Positions 42,633 through 51,746 of a stretch of 64,000 nucleotides of DNA are shown in pieces. Source of the DNA: Variovorax sp. OV329 (GTDB lineage: Bacteria; Pseudomonadota; Gammaproteobacteria; Burkholderiales; Burkholderiaceae_C); contig NZ_FOUG01000006.1 in NCBI RefSeq assembly GCF_900114785.1, positions 186,001-250,000 on the forward strand. The letters are read 5' to 3'. Below the pieces are notes generated by a model. The model ran no database searches. It was not told the origin of the DNA and saw only the letters and a list, made by a program, of their open reading frames with translations. Within the stretch, counting starts at the first letter, position 1. Every line of letters starts with the position of its first letter. A program made the translations under genes and the position numbers.

Positions 42633-43975
42633 GGAACCGTCTGCTGCGTGTTGGCCTGGTGACGCTGATGCTGAGCGTCGTGATGTCGTGCGGGGGCGGC
42701 GGCGGCGGCGGCGTGGACGGCAGCGCATCGGCCACGGGGGCGATGGGATCGACAACGGGGGTTGGCGCCATGCCAGGCACCGACGGCAGTCCGGGCGCGA
42801 ATGGGGCCGGCAACGGCATCGGCGGTATCGGCGCGGACGACGGCAGCACCGCCACCGCCGCGAGCGGTGGCGGCGGCGACGACGGCTCCGGTGTCGGATC
42901 CGGTGGCACCGGCGTGAGCACCGCCGACGCGACCGGCGTCGGTTCGGTCGATGGCGCAGGCAGCATCATCGTCAATGGCTTGCGCTACGACACCAGGACG
43001 GCGACCGGCAGCGTCGAGGATGCGCCCAATGGGCTGCAGCTGGGCATGAGCGCGAAGGTGACCGGCCCGGTGAACACCGACTTCACCCAGGGCGTTGCGC
43101 GTTGGGTCGAGTCCGCCGCCGATGTGCGCGGGCCGGCGGCATCGGTCAACCTGGCGCGCGGCACTTTTGTCATCCTCGGAACGACCGTCACCACCGACGA
43201 AGCCACCGTGTGGGCGGACGTCAGCGGACTGGCCAGCATCCAGGCGGGCCAGACCCTGCAGGTCTGGGGCCTGCCGGGCGTGCCTGGCGTGCTGCGCGCC
43301 ACGCGCATCGAGCAGCGGCCCGTGTCGTCGCCGATCCTCACCGGAACGGTACAAAACCTTGATGCGGGGCGACGCACCTTCACCCTGGGCCAGGCCGTGG
43401 TCGACTATTCGCGCGCCATGCCCGACGGAATGCTGGATGGCCGGCCGCTGGTCAATGGAACGCTCGTGCGGGTGCGCGCCGACATGTCTGGACCGGGCAA
43501 CAGCCTGTTGGCGACGCGGGTGCAGTGGTGGTATCCGGTGCCGACCAACGACAACGGGATCGCCCAGCTCGCCGGCATCGTCACGGACTTCGCCGGCCTG
43601 GGCTCCCTGCGGGTGCTCGGCTTCCCGGTCGATGCCAGCGCCGCAAAGGTCACCGCGGGACCGAACGGTGCCGTCGGCAATGGTGTGAAGGTCGAGGTGG
43701 GTGGCGCGGTGAGCGGTGGTGTGCTGCGGGCCACCAAGCTGAAGATCCGCAACGTGCCGGGCACGGGCGGGCCGGCATCCTTCGACCTGTCCGGCAACGT
43801 CGGGGCATTCAGGTCGGCTTCGGACTTCCGCGTCCGGGGCCAGCCGATCGATGCGAGCGCAGCCACTTTCGTCAACGGCCAGGCGGCTGGCCTGCGCAAC
43901 GGCGTGCGGGTGCGCGTGCAGGGTGCCCAAGTCGTCGACGGCGTGCTGGCTGCCCAGACAGTGACCTTCCAGTAG
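42629..43975 (+). CDS. DUF5666-containing lipoprotein
   Basis: A 448-aa protein with a lipoprotein signal (lipobox VVMSC, Cys21) and then a Gly/Ser/Ala/Asp-rich linker to about residue 110. Four to five similar beta-rich units of about 65 residues follow, each with a GTxxxLDxxxRTFTLG- or VxGxVSGGVLRATKL-type core (DUF5666). It is likely anchored to the outer membrane and translated together with the DUF6502 gene. Function unknown. The -2 Met of the lipobox is slightly unusual. Confidence 0.8.
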   Translation: MRNRLLRVGLVTLMLSVVMSCGGGGGGGVDGSASATGAMGSTTGVGAMPGTDGSPGANGAGNGIGGIGADDGSTATAASGGGGDDGSGVGSGGTGVSTADATGVGSVDGAGSIIVNGLRYDTRTATGSVEDAPNGLQLGMSAKVTGPVNTDFTQGVARWVESAADVRGPAASVNLARGTFVILGTTVTTDEATVWADVSGLASIQAGQTLQVWGLPGVPGVLRATRIEQRPVSSPILTGTVQNLDAGRRTFTLGQAVVDYSRAMPDGMLDGRPLVNGTLVRVRADMSGPGNSLLATRVQWWYPVPTNDNGIAQLAGIVTDFAGLGSLRVLGFPVDASAAKVTAGPNGAVGNGVKVEVGGAVSGGVLRATKLKIRNVPGTGGPASFDLSGNVGAFRSASDFRVRGQPIDASAATFVNGQAAGLRNGVRVRVQGAQVVDGVLAAQTVTFQ

Positions 43976-44119
43976 GCCGACCTGGTGATCGGCTGCGGCG
44001 GACAGACGCAGGCCTCGGTGCTCAAGGTGGCCAAGCGCGCCGCGGCAAGCAGGAGTCCGGGACGGCTTCCGCGCTGCGCTGGCGGGCCAGCGGAGCTGCT
44101 ACTGGAACTGCGCCGGCAC

Positions 44120-44941
44120 CTATGGCCGGTCCGTTGTGTGACCCCAAGCCTGGATGAAGACACTTGACAGCACCAGTGTTTCCGGGTCTTCAAGGTGGCG
44201 CTTCAGGAGAGCTGTCAACTCGTTCAACTCGGCTTCTCCGATCAGTTTTTGACCGAGCATCCTGACCCGCGCGTTCTCTACGAAATCAAGCAGCAACATG
44301 CGACGGCCATGACCCACCGGGTATGCGTGTACCCACGGTTGCACGCGAACATCCGCCAACCCGGCTTCACGCATCAAACGCGGCAGCTTCGAGCCGATGG
44401 TCCGGTCAATCCCGTCCATCTCGGCCGAAGCGTTGAGCAACTCGAGCAAGCGGGTCTGGGCGTGGTGGGGTGGATCGCATCGTTGCGTGCTTGACTCGGC
44501 CTCGTGCAGTGCAACGATGCCCCCCGGTCGGACAAGCCGAACCATCTCCTGCAGGAGGCCCTCGGGTTGCGGAACGTTGACGAGAACCAGCCGCGCAGTC
44601 ACGAGATCGAACGATTGCTCAGGCAGGCCGGTCTTGCGGCCATCGGCATGTAGAACCTCGACGTTGGCCAGGTGACAGTCCGCGACAAAACTTTGTGCAC
44701 GCTGCGCTTGCTCAACGCTGCGTTCCACGCCGACGACGCGGCCCGCCGCACCGACGCGCCCGGCGAGAAGGCCCAGACAACCCTGGGGGCCGCAGCCAAT
44801 CTCCACCACCCGCCAGCCCGCCGATACACCCACATGATCGAACAGCCAGTTCGAATCGGCGGCGAGCTCCAGAGCTTGTCGCCCCAGGCGATCTTGCTCC
44901 TCCTGTCGATAGCCTAGGAAATAGGGATCAGCTTCAATCAC
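44120..44941 (-). CDS. SAM-dependent class-I methyltransferase
   Basis: A 273-aa protein with motif I VVEIGCGPQGCLG near residues 45-57, acidic VVGVERS after the second strand, and motif post-III LVRPGGIVALHEAE, as in UbiE/MenG-like methyltransferases. The substrate is unknown. It starts at GTG (44939-44941 complement) behind a strong GGAGGTGA site. Local base composition is lower in GC (33 of 60 in 44221-44280) than neighbours, a sign of recent acquisition. Confidence 0.85.
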   Translation of the reverse strand: MIEADPYFLGYRQEEQDRLGRQALELAADSNWLFDHVGVSAGWRVVEIGCGPQGCLGLLAGRVGAAGRVVGVERSVEQAQRAQSFVADCHLANVEVLHADGRKTGLPEQSFDLVTARLVLVNVPQPEGLLQEMVRLVRPGGIVALHEAESSTQRCDPPHHAQTRLLELLNASAEMDGIDRTIGSKLPRLMREAGLADVRVQPWVHAYPVGHGRRMLLLDFVENARVRMLGQKLIGEAELNELTALLKRHLEDPETLVLSSVFIQAWGHTTDRP

Positions 44942-45138
44942 TGCTCACCTCCGGGGCGGCGTTCAGAGCTCGATGGCGCAGAACGGATTCGACCCAGTAT
45001 CGTCCAGGCATCGCCGGCCTTCAAGCCTTCGCTGGGGACCGCAGCTGTCTTGCGGTGCAAACGCATTCCACACGCTGGTGCCTGCGGCTGCAGAACGCTC
45101 CCGCGGCGTCACGGTCAATACGACTGAAACGCGAGCGA

Positions 45139-45474
45139 TCAGCTGGGACTGGTTTCCCAAAGCGCCCTGATTTCGATGTATCCCCCAGCGCGGGCGCACG
45201 GCGTTCCCTCGACAAGGCGGTGCACCTCTTCGAATGTCTCCGCTTCGATGACTGAGAAGCCGGCGAGGGGAAGCGTGTGCGTCGCATAGGGTGCGTCAGA
45301 CAAGCGGGGACTTCGGTCCCAATTGGTGACGGTACGGACTTCCGCTCGGACGGCGGACATGAAGTCTCCCCGGGCACGAATCGCCGCGTCGGCGGCCAGG
45401 ACCTCGTCCTTGTCCGAAGCACTCAGGCGATTCCACCCTGCTTCATCTCCATACGCCAAACACAGGAACTTCAT
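45139..45474 (-). CDS. YCII-related (DGPF-domain) protein
   Basis: A 111-aa protein MKFLCLAYGDEAGWNRLSAS with the C-terminal GGYIEIRALWE typical of YCII/DGPF dimeric ferredoxin-like proteins. They are usually encoded beside an ECF sigma factor, but none is here. Function unknown. A 197-bp gap to the methyltransferase gene holds nothing I can identify. Confidence 0.82.
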   Translation of the reverse strand: MKFLCLAYGDEAGWNRLSASDKDEVLAADAAIRARGDFMSAVRAEVRTVTNWDRSPRLSDAPYATHTLPLAGFSVIEAETFEEVHRLVEGTPCARAGGYIEIRALWETSPS

Positions 45475-45599
45475 CTCGGACCCCAACGCAGTGTCGTTAG
45501 CAAGTTGACGCGTTCGAAAGCTCTGCAGGCCAGCTGTTGGCCGATGATTGCCTCGGTAAGCCGTTGGTCGCCATTCCATCCGAAACTCGAATCCGGAGT

Positions 45600-47996
45600 T
45601 CAGAAAAGACCCTGCTGCGAATTCGTGAGCGCCACGAAATTCTCCCCCATGGGCTGGAGGATGGCATCGGCGATCGGCTGGAGCTGCTTGCTCAGGTAGT
45701 GTTCGTAGTCGATGCGGGAGCGGCGCGTCTCCAGCGGCTCCGGCCCCATCTGCGTCATGACGTATCGGATCCATCCGCCTTTCTGGTACTGCAGGGGCCG
45801 GTTGGCCCGGGCGTTGTATTCGTCGGCTGTGCGCGCCGCGCGCACCTGCGGCGGCACGTTGACCTGGTAGGCATCGAGACGATGGCGCAGCCGCTTGCGG
45901 TAGATGAGCAGGTCGTCCTTCTGTCCGGCCAAGGTCGAGCGCGCATAGTCGGCCACGAACGCCTTGTACGGGTCGCCATGGAAGATGCGCGACAGCAGCC
46001 CTTCCTGGAACTGGCGCGCCAGCGGAGTCCAATCGCTGCGGGCCATCTCCAGGCCCCGGTAGACCATCTCCTCCTGGCCCGCGGCATCCACGCTCAGGCC
46101 CGCGTAGCGCTTCTTGCTGCCCACGTCAGAGCCGCGGATGGTGGGCATGAAGAATTTCTTGTAGTGTGTGTCGAATTCGATCTCGAGGAAGTTCGCCAGG
46201 CCGTGCTCCTCGCGCAGGGTGCGCGTCCACCAGTCGTTGATGTCCTTCACCAGCCCGGCCGCAACCGCGTGCGCCTCCTCGTTGGCATGGCTGCGCTTGA
46301 GCCAGATGAAGATCGAGTCGGTGTCGCCGTAGATGGCCTCGTAGCCCCGCTCCTCCACGAAGGTGCGCGTCAGCTTCATCATCTCGTGCCCCCGCAGCGT
46401 GATGGCGGAGACCACCTGCGGATTGAAGAAGCGGCAGTCGGCCGCACCCAGCACGCCGGCGAAGGAGTTCATGAGCAGCTTCAGTGCTTGCGACAGCGAT
46501 TCGTTCCTGGCGCGCTTGGCCTCGTCCCGGGCCCGCCACAGGGTGGTGACGATCTCGGGCAGGCAATGCTTCTCGCGCGAGAACAGGGTGCCCTGCGGTC
46601 CCTTCACGAGCGTCGAGGGGTCGCTCGCGTTCGCGCCCTCGACGAAGCCGACCGGGTCGACCAGGAAGGTCCGGATGATCGAGGGGTAGAGGCTCTTGTA
46701 GTCCAGCACCACGACCGAGTCGTAGAAGCCCGGTTTCGAGTCCATCACGTAGCCGCCGGGAAAGGCCTTGCTCGGGATCTCGCCCACGTTCGGCGCGACG
46801 TAGCCCAGGCGGTGCATGCGCGGCAGGTAGTGGTGGCTGAAGGCGGCAATGGAGCCGCCGAAGTGGTCCACCTGAAGGCCCGTCGTGTGGGCCCGTTCCA
46901 GCATGAACTGCAGCAGCTTCGTCCTGTCGAAGATGCGCAGCACCAGTTCGCAATCGCGGATGTTGTAGATCGCGAGGGCGGGCTTGTCCTGCTGGTAACG
47001 CCGCTCGATCTCGGCCATCTTGTCGTACTCGTCGCCGATGGCCTTGCCCTCGCCCAGCAGTTCCTGCGAGACGCTCTCCAGGCTGAAGGAAGCGAAGCTC
47101 TTCGAGGCGGCCCTGAGTGCCTCGATGCCGTCGATGACCACCCGGCCGGGCATGGCTGCGAACAGGTAGCCCTGCTTCCCCGGGTGCGTGCGCCAGTCGA
47201 TGGGTTGGCGCTCGCGACCCAGGAGGAGCTGCACGCCGTGGGCGTCGGCGCATTTCTGCAGCACGCGAAGGTCGAACTGGATGACGCTCCATCCGATGAT
47301 GACGTCCGGGTCGTTGCGCTCGAACCAGTCGTTGAGCTTCTCGAGCATGGCCCTGCGGCTCGTGCAGTAGACGAGGGCGAAGTCCAGCGCTTCGCCCGGC
47401 TCGGGCGGCGGCTCGCCGAGCATGAAGACGACCCGCTCGGCCGTGCCGTCCAGTGCGATGGAATAGAGCTCTTCGTGTTGGCTGGTCTCGATGTCCAGCG
47501 ACACCACCTTCAGCGAGGGCCGGTAGTCGGAGGCTGGCTTGAGCTTGCAGTCGACGATGGTGGAAGAGTCCGCCCTGCCGCCTTCGACCTGCACGCCGGC
47601 GGTGATGAAGCGCTCCATGAGGAAGCGGTCCTGCGGGCGCACGTCGGCTTCGAGCAGGGGGATGTCCTGTGTCCGGAGGGTGCGTGCCAGTCGCCCCAGC
47701 TGGCGGAAGCTCTTCGCATAGACGCCGACGACGGGGGCCTGGTGAAAGGTCTTCAACCCGAGTTCGCGTAACTCCATCCCTGGCATGGCGGCCAGATGCG
47801 CTTCGACCGATGCCCTGTGCTTCGCTTCGACGAATGCGACGGAGGTCTGGGATGTGAGGAGCACTTTCCGCGGCCCCGCATCGGTGGCCAGCCAGTACTC
47901 GATCTCGGTGCCCGAGCTGAGCTCTCGCGAGCGGCGGGTGAGGATGAAGCCCTGGATGTCAATGGGGACCACGGGAGCTGCACCTACAGGTGGCAT
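45600..47996 (-). CDS. polB: DNA polymerase II (family B)
   Basis: A 798-aa polymerase, close to E. coli Pol II (783 aa). The 3-5 exonuclease begins at SLDIETS (Asp168, Glu170) with DPDVIIGWSVIQFDL as Exo II; polymerase motif A DYKSLYPSII is at 432-441 and motif C YGDTDS at 556-561. It takes part in damage-tolerant synthesis and replication restart. The frame is open much further upstream, through the next gene, so the start MPPVGAAPVV was placed where homology begins. I see no LexA-box-like CTGT...ACAG in the 83 bp upstream. Confidence 0.95.
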   Translation of the reverse strand: MPPVGAAPVVPIDIQGFILTRRSRELSSGTEIEYWLATDAGPRKVLLTSQTSVAFVEAKHRASVEAHLAAMPGMELRELGLKTFHQAPVVGVYAKSFRQLGRLARTLRTQDIPLLEADVRPQDRFLMERFITAGVQVEGGRADSSTIVDCKLKPASDYRPSLKVVSLDIETSQHEELYSIALDGTAERVVFMLGEPPPEPGEALDFALVYCTSRRAMLEKLNDWFERNDPDVIIGWSVIQFDLRVLQKCADAHGVQLLLGRERQPIDWRTHPGKQGYLFAAMPGRVVIDGIEALRAASKSFASFSLESVSQELLGEGKAIGDEYDKMAEIERRYQQDKPALAIYNIRDCELVLRIFDRTKLLQFMLERAHTTGLQVDHFGGSIAAFSHHYLPRMHRLGYVAPNVGEIPSKAFPGGYVMDSKPGFYDSVVVLDYKSLYPSIIRTFLVDPVGFVEGANASDPSTLVKGPQGTLFSREKHCLPEIVTTLWRARDEAKRARNESLSQALKLLMNSFAGVLGAADCRFFNPQVVSAITLRGHEMMKLTRTFVEERGYEAIYGDTDSIFIWLKRSHANEEAHAVAAGLVKDINDWWTRTLREEHGLANFLEIEFDTHYKKFFMPTIRGSDVGSKKRYAGLSVDAAGQEEMVYRGLEMARSDWTPLARQFQEGLLSRIFHGDPYKAFVADYARSTLAGQKDDLLIYRKRLRHRLDAYQVNVPPQVRAARTADEYNARANRPLQYQKGGWIRYVMTQMGPEPLETRRSRIDYEHYLSKQLQPIADAILQPMGENFVALTNSQQGLF

Positions 47997-48079
47997 GGGA
48001 TCGATTTCGGCGTGCTTTCGGGATGAATCGTTGATTGTTCCGCTCAGGATCGGATTTTGCCTGCCGCGGCTCCGGCGGC

Positions 48080-48964
48080 CTACCGCTTGCGCTCGATTGA
48101 TCTGGGTGCCTCGCTTCGCGCCAGCCACGACCCGCTCAGGATGATCAGCGCACCGCCACCCAGCGTCCAAGCATCGGGCGCGGCCTGCCAGAACAGCCAG
48201 TCCAGCACCAGCGCCCAGGCGAGGGCGCTGTATTCGAAGGGGGCGATGGCGGCGGCCTGGCCGTGGCGGAAGGCCTCGGCAATGGCCATCTGGCCGAGGA
48301 AGCCGCTGACCGCCAGGCCCGCGAGCAGCCCCGCGTGCTGCGCCTGGATCGGCACCCATGCGGGCGCCGCCAGCAGGGTGCCGCCCACCGCCATGCCGGC
48401 CGTGGTCCAGAAGACCAGCGCCGCGCTCGACTCGGTGCGGCTGATGAGCCGGCCCAGCATGTTCGACAGCGCATAGCAGACCGCGGCCGCCAGCACCGCG
48501 ATGGCGCCCATGGAGAGGAAGGCGCCCTGCTCGGGCCGCAAGGCGATCACGACGCCGACGAAGCCTAGGCCGATGGCGATCCAGTGCCGCGGCTGGACGG
48601 ACTCCCCCAGCATCGGCACGGCGATGAGCACCATCAGCAGCGGCGCGATGAAGCTGAGCGTGTAGGCCTCGGCCAGGCCCAGGGTCTTCAGGCCATAGAC
48701 GAAGAGCACGAGCATCGTCATGTTGAGCGTGGTGCGCAGCAGGTGCAGGCGCCAGCGCAGCCGGCGGTTGAAGACGCTGGCGGCCTCGCGGCGCCATGCG
48801 ATGTACAGGCAGACCAGGGGCAGGGCCGTCAGGCCGCGCAGTGCCATCACCTGCACCGGCGGGTAGTGGCCGGCCAGGTTCTTCAGCAGCGCATCCATGC
48901 TCGCGAAAAACGCGCAGGCCAGCAGCATCGCGGCAATGCCGCGCAAGGTCCCGGTCGCGTGCAT
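48080..48964 (-). CDS. EamA/DMT-family transporter
   Basis: A 294-aa membrane protein with two EamA repeats, about 10 helices (FASMDALLKNLAGHYPPVQV; later PFEYSALAWALVLDWLFW). It probably exports metabolites; the substrate is unknown. It lies between ndh and polB on the same strand, 8 nt from the ndh stop, so likely co-transcribed with ndh. Confidence 0.9.
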   Translation of the reverse strand: MHATGTLRGIAAMLLACAFFASMDALLKNLAGHYPPVQVMALRGLTALPLVCLYIAWRREAASVFNRRLRWRLHLLRTTLNMTMLVLFVYGLKTLGLAEAYTLSFIAPLLMVLIAVPMLGESVQPRHWIAIGLGFVGVVIALRPEQGAFLSMGAIAVLAAAVCYALSNMLGRLISRTESSAALVFWTTAGMAVGGTLLAAPAWVPIQAQHAGLLAGLAVSGFLGQMAIAEAFRHGQAAAIAPFEYSALAWALVLDWLFWQAAPDAWTLGGGALIILSGSWLARSEAPRSIERKR

Positions 48965-48972
48965 GGGCGGCG

Positions 48973-50334
48973 TCAGCCCTTCGTCTCGGGCGGCACGCCG
49001 GCCGGCAGGTCCGGCACCACGCGCGCATAGCGCTGGAAGCTCCAGTACGCGCTGGCCCAGTCCATCAGCACGACCAGCCGGTTTCGAAACCCGATCAGGA
49101 AGTACACGTGCGCGAACAGCCAGAACTGCCAGGCGATGCGCCCGCTCATGCGCACGTGGCCGAAGGGCGTGGTGAGGTCCACCACCGCCGAGTTGCGGCC
49201 GATTGTGGCCAGGTTGCCGTAGTCGCTGTAGCGGAAAGGCTGGGTGGCCCTGCCGGCGATGCGGGCCAGGATGTTCGCGGCTGCGGCACGCCCCATCTGC
49301 TTGGCGCCGGGCGACACGCCAGGCACCGGCCGGGGCTCCTTGCCGGGCGCATGGCTCATCGCCGCGGCCAGGTCGCCCACCACGCTGATTTCGGGATGGC
49401 CCGGAAGGCTGAGGTCGGGCTCCACCTTCACGCGGCCTGCGCGGTCCACCTCCGCGCCGGTCGCCTCGCCCAGCATGCGGCCCAGCGGCGACGCGGCCAC
49501 GCCGGCGGCCCAGACGATGCAATGGCTGTCGATGCGCTGCGTGCTGCCGTCGGCAAGCTGGGTCGTGAGGCCGGTGGCGTCGATGCCGGTCACGCGCGAG
49601 TTCAGGCGCACTTCCACGCCCAGCTTCTGCAACTGCACCAGGGCCTTCTGGCTGAGCACTTCGGGCATGGCCTGCAGCACGCGCCCGCCGCCTTCGATCA
49701 GCAGCACCTCGGCGCTGCCCGGGTCGATGTGGCGGAACTCGCCCTGCAGCGTGTGCCTCGCGATCTCGGCCATGGTGCCGGCCATCTCCACGCCGGTGGG
49801 TCCGGCGCCGATCACGGCGAAGGTGAGCTTGGCGCGCCGGCGCAGCGGGTCGCTCTCGCGTTCGGCCGCCTCGAAGGAAAGCAGCACGCGCCGGCGGATG
49901 TCGAAGGCATCGGCCAGGGTCTTGAGGCCCGGCGCGTTGGCCGCCCACTCGTCGCGGCCGAAGTAGCTGTGGGTGGCGCCGGCGGCCACGATCAGGTGGT
50001 CGTAGCCGATCTGCGATCCGTCGTTGAGGCGCACCATGCGTTCATCCGGGTCGACGCCGCTCACCTCGCCCAGCAGTGTCGTCACGTTGGGGTAGTTGCG
50101 GAACAGCACGCGCACCGGCGCCGCGATCGAAGGCGCCGCGAGGCCGGCGGTGGCCACCTGGTAGAGCAGCGGCTGGAAAAGATGGTGGTTGGTCTTCTCG
50201 ATCACCGTGATGTCGACCTGCGCCCGCTGCAGGGCGCGCGTGGCTTCGAGGCCGCCGAATCCGCAGCCGATGATGACGATGTGCGGTCGCGCCGATGAGG
50301 CGCCGGGGCGGGTGCTGCTGCTCATGCGTCGCAT
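48973..50334 (-). CDS. ndh: Type-II NADH dehydrogenase-like FAD oxidoreductase
   Basis: A 453-aa flavoprotein. FAD-binding IVIIGCGFGGLEAT (19-32), NAD-binding FAVIGAGPTGVEMAG (172-186) and VVGDLAAA before the C-terminal membrane-associating part (QFWLFAHVYFLIGFRNRL). The quinone-site region TNHHLFQPLLYQVATAGL matches NDH-2. It oxidises NADH and reduces quinone without proton pumping. Starts at either of two Met codons three residues apart. A 24-bp inverted repeat sits just upstream. Confidence 0.9.
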   Translation of the reverse strand: MRRMSSSTRPGASSARPHIVIIGCGFGGLEATRALQRAQVDITVIEKTNHHLFQPLLYQVATAGLAAPSIAAPVRVLFRNYPNVTTLLGEVSGVDPDERMVRLNDGSQIGYDHLIVAAGATHSYFGRDEWAANAPGLKTLADAFDIRRRVLLSFEAAERESDPLRRRAKLTFAVIGAGPTGVEMAGTMAEIARHTLQGEFRHIDPGSAEVLLIEGGGRVLQAMPEVLSQKALVQLQKLGVEVRLNSRVTGIDATGLTTQLADGSTQRIDSHCIVWAAGVAASPLGRMLGEATGAEVDRAGRVKVEPDLSLPGHPEISVVGDLAAAMSHAPGKEPRPVPGVSPGAKQMGRAAAANILARIAGRATQPFRYSDYGNLATIGRNSAVVDLTTPFGHVRMSGRIAWQFWLFAHVYFLIGFRNRLVVLMDWASAYWSFQRYARVVPDLPAGVPPETKG

Positions 50335-50349
50335 GATACGCAGCGCCGA

Positions 50350-50373
50350 CTCCTGACAGAACGCTGTCAGGAG
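50350..50373. promoter_or_regulatory. Perfect 10-4-10 inverted repeat between ndh and egtB
   Basis: CTCCTGACAG, 4 nt (AACG), CTGTCAGGAG. It lies 16 nt upstream of the ndh start and 95 nt upstream of egtB, so it can be an operator in a divergent promoter region or a leader hairpin of ndh. Confidence 0.55.
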
Positions 50374-50467
50374 CGAGGCACCTGGGGGCCTTGTCCTACC
50401 GGCGCCGAACGCCGAAATGGGCTAGAAACGCGATTTGGCCGTCCCAAAACAAGTGCGGAGCACCCCC

Positions 50468-51745
50468 ATGTCCATCTCCGGGATACAACTTCAGGCGGCA
50501 AGCGGCGCCTTGCATCAGCGATTTCGCGATGTGCGCGCGCACAGCCTGGCACTGGCGGCGCCCCTGTCGGCGGAAGACCAGTGCATCCAGTCGATGCCCG
50601 ATGCCAGCCCCACCAAGTGGCACCTGGCGCACACCACCTGGTTCTTCGAGACCGTGCTGCTGATGCCGCACCTGGCGGGCTACCGGCCCTTCGATGCGCG
50701 CTTCCAGTACCTCTTCAATTCCTACTACGAGGCCCTGGGTCCGCGCCATCCACGGCCACATCGTGGCCTGCTCACGCGCCCCTCGCTGCAGGCCGTGCAC
50801 GACTACCGGGCGCACGTCGACGAGGCGGTGCAGCGCCTGCTGCAGCAGCAGGCCGAGTCGACATGGCGCGAGATCGAGGCGATCGTCAACCTGGGCTTGA
50901 ACCACGAGCAGCAGCACCAGGAACTGCTGCTCACCGACATCCTGCATGCCTTCTGGTGCAACCCGACGCTGCCGGCCTACGACGCCTCGCCCGCGCCGGC
51001 GCTGCGCCTGGCATCCAGGCCGATGCCGTTGCAGTGGACCGAGATGCATGGCGGCGTGGTGCAGATCGGCCACGACGACAGGAGCGGCGCCTTCGCTTTT
51101 GACAACGAGACCCCTCGCCATGCAGCCCTGATGCAGCCCTGCCGCATCGCCGACCGGCTGGTGAACTGCGGCGAGTTCCTGCAGTTCATCGAGGACGGTG
51201 GCTACCGCAACCCCCAACTGTGGCTCTCCGATGGCTGGGCCACGGTGCAGGCCCAGGGCTGGCGCGCGCCGGCCTACTGGGTCGGCGCGGACGACCCGCG
51301 CCGTGCGCTGGCCCAGCAGGACGCTGGTGCTGCTGCGAGCCAGGACGACTGGCAGGTGTTCGGCCTGCAGGGCCTGCGCGCACTGGACCCCGAGGCGCCT
51401 GTGATGCAGCTTAGCTTCTACGAGGCCGCCGCGTACGCCGAATGGGCCGGCGCCCGCCTGCCCACCGAGGTCGAGTGGGAAGCCGCCAGCGCCATGCCCG
51501 GCATGCGCCAGCTGAGCGGCCACGCGTGGCAGTGGACCCGCTCTTCCTACGACCCGTATCCGGGCTTCAGGCCGCTGCCCGGCGTGGCGGCCGAATACAA
51601 CGGCAAGTTCATGGTGGGCCAGCTGGTGCTGCGCGGCGGCAGCCTGGCCACGCCGGCGGGCCACACGCGGCCCACCTATCGCAACTTCTTCCCGCCGGCC
51701 GCCCGCTGGCAGTTTTCCGGGCTGCGGCTCGCCAAGGAGCTTTGA
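50468..51745 (+). CDS. egtB: Ergothioneine biosynthesis sulfoxide synthase EgtB
   Basis: A 425-aa non-haem iron enzyme joining trimethylhistidine to a cysteine donor. The N-terminal DinB-like part supplies the iron ligands: WHLAHTTW (His52 or His55) and NHEQQHQE (His146, His150). The C-terminal formylglycine-enzyme-like domain follows (LPTEVEWEAAS, HAWQWTRSSYDPYPGF, LRGGS). The ATG at 50468 was preferred over an upstream TTG. The egtD start is 2 nt after its stop, with an AAGGAG site inside the egtB end. No egtC (amidohydrolase) is adjacent, which fits direct use of cysteine. Confidence 0.95.
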   Translation: MSISGIQLQAASGALHQRFRDVRAHSLALAAPLSAEDQCIQSMPDASPTKWHLAHTTWFFETVLLMPHLAGYRPFDARFQYLFNSYYEALGPRHPRPHRGLLTRPSLQAVHDYRAHVDEAVQRLLQQQAESTWREIEAIVNLGLNHEQQHQELLLTDILHAFWCNPTLPAYDASPAPALRLASRPMPLQWTEMHGGVVQIGHDDRSGAFAFDNETPRHAALMQPCRIADRLVNCGEFLQFIEDGGYRNPQLWLSDGWATVQAQGWRAPAYWVGADDPRRALAQQDAGAAASQDDWQVFGLQGLRALDPEAPVMQLSFYEAAAYAEWAGARLPTEVEWEAASAMPGMRQLSGHAWQWTRSSYDPYPGFRPLPGVAAEYNGKFMVGQLVLRGGSLATPAGHTRPTYRNFFPPAARWQFSGLRLAKEL

Positions 51746-51746
51746 C

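Noticed and set aside
44942-45138. Short open frames in the gap between methyltransferase and YCII genes
   Set aside because: No ribosome site, domain or hydrophobic pattern; they look like chance frames in a lower-GC stretch.
47997-48079. LexA box upstream of polB
   Set aside because: No CTGT-N8-ACAG-like dyad seen on either strand.
45600-49028. A 1142-residue frame that would extend PolB upstream
   Set aside because: The extra part overlaps the EamA gene out of frame and has no homology to polymerases; the PolB start at 47996 fits family length.
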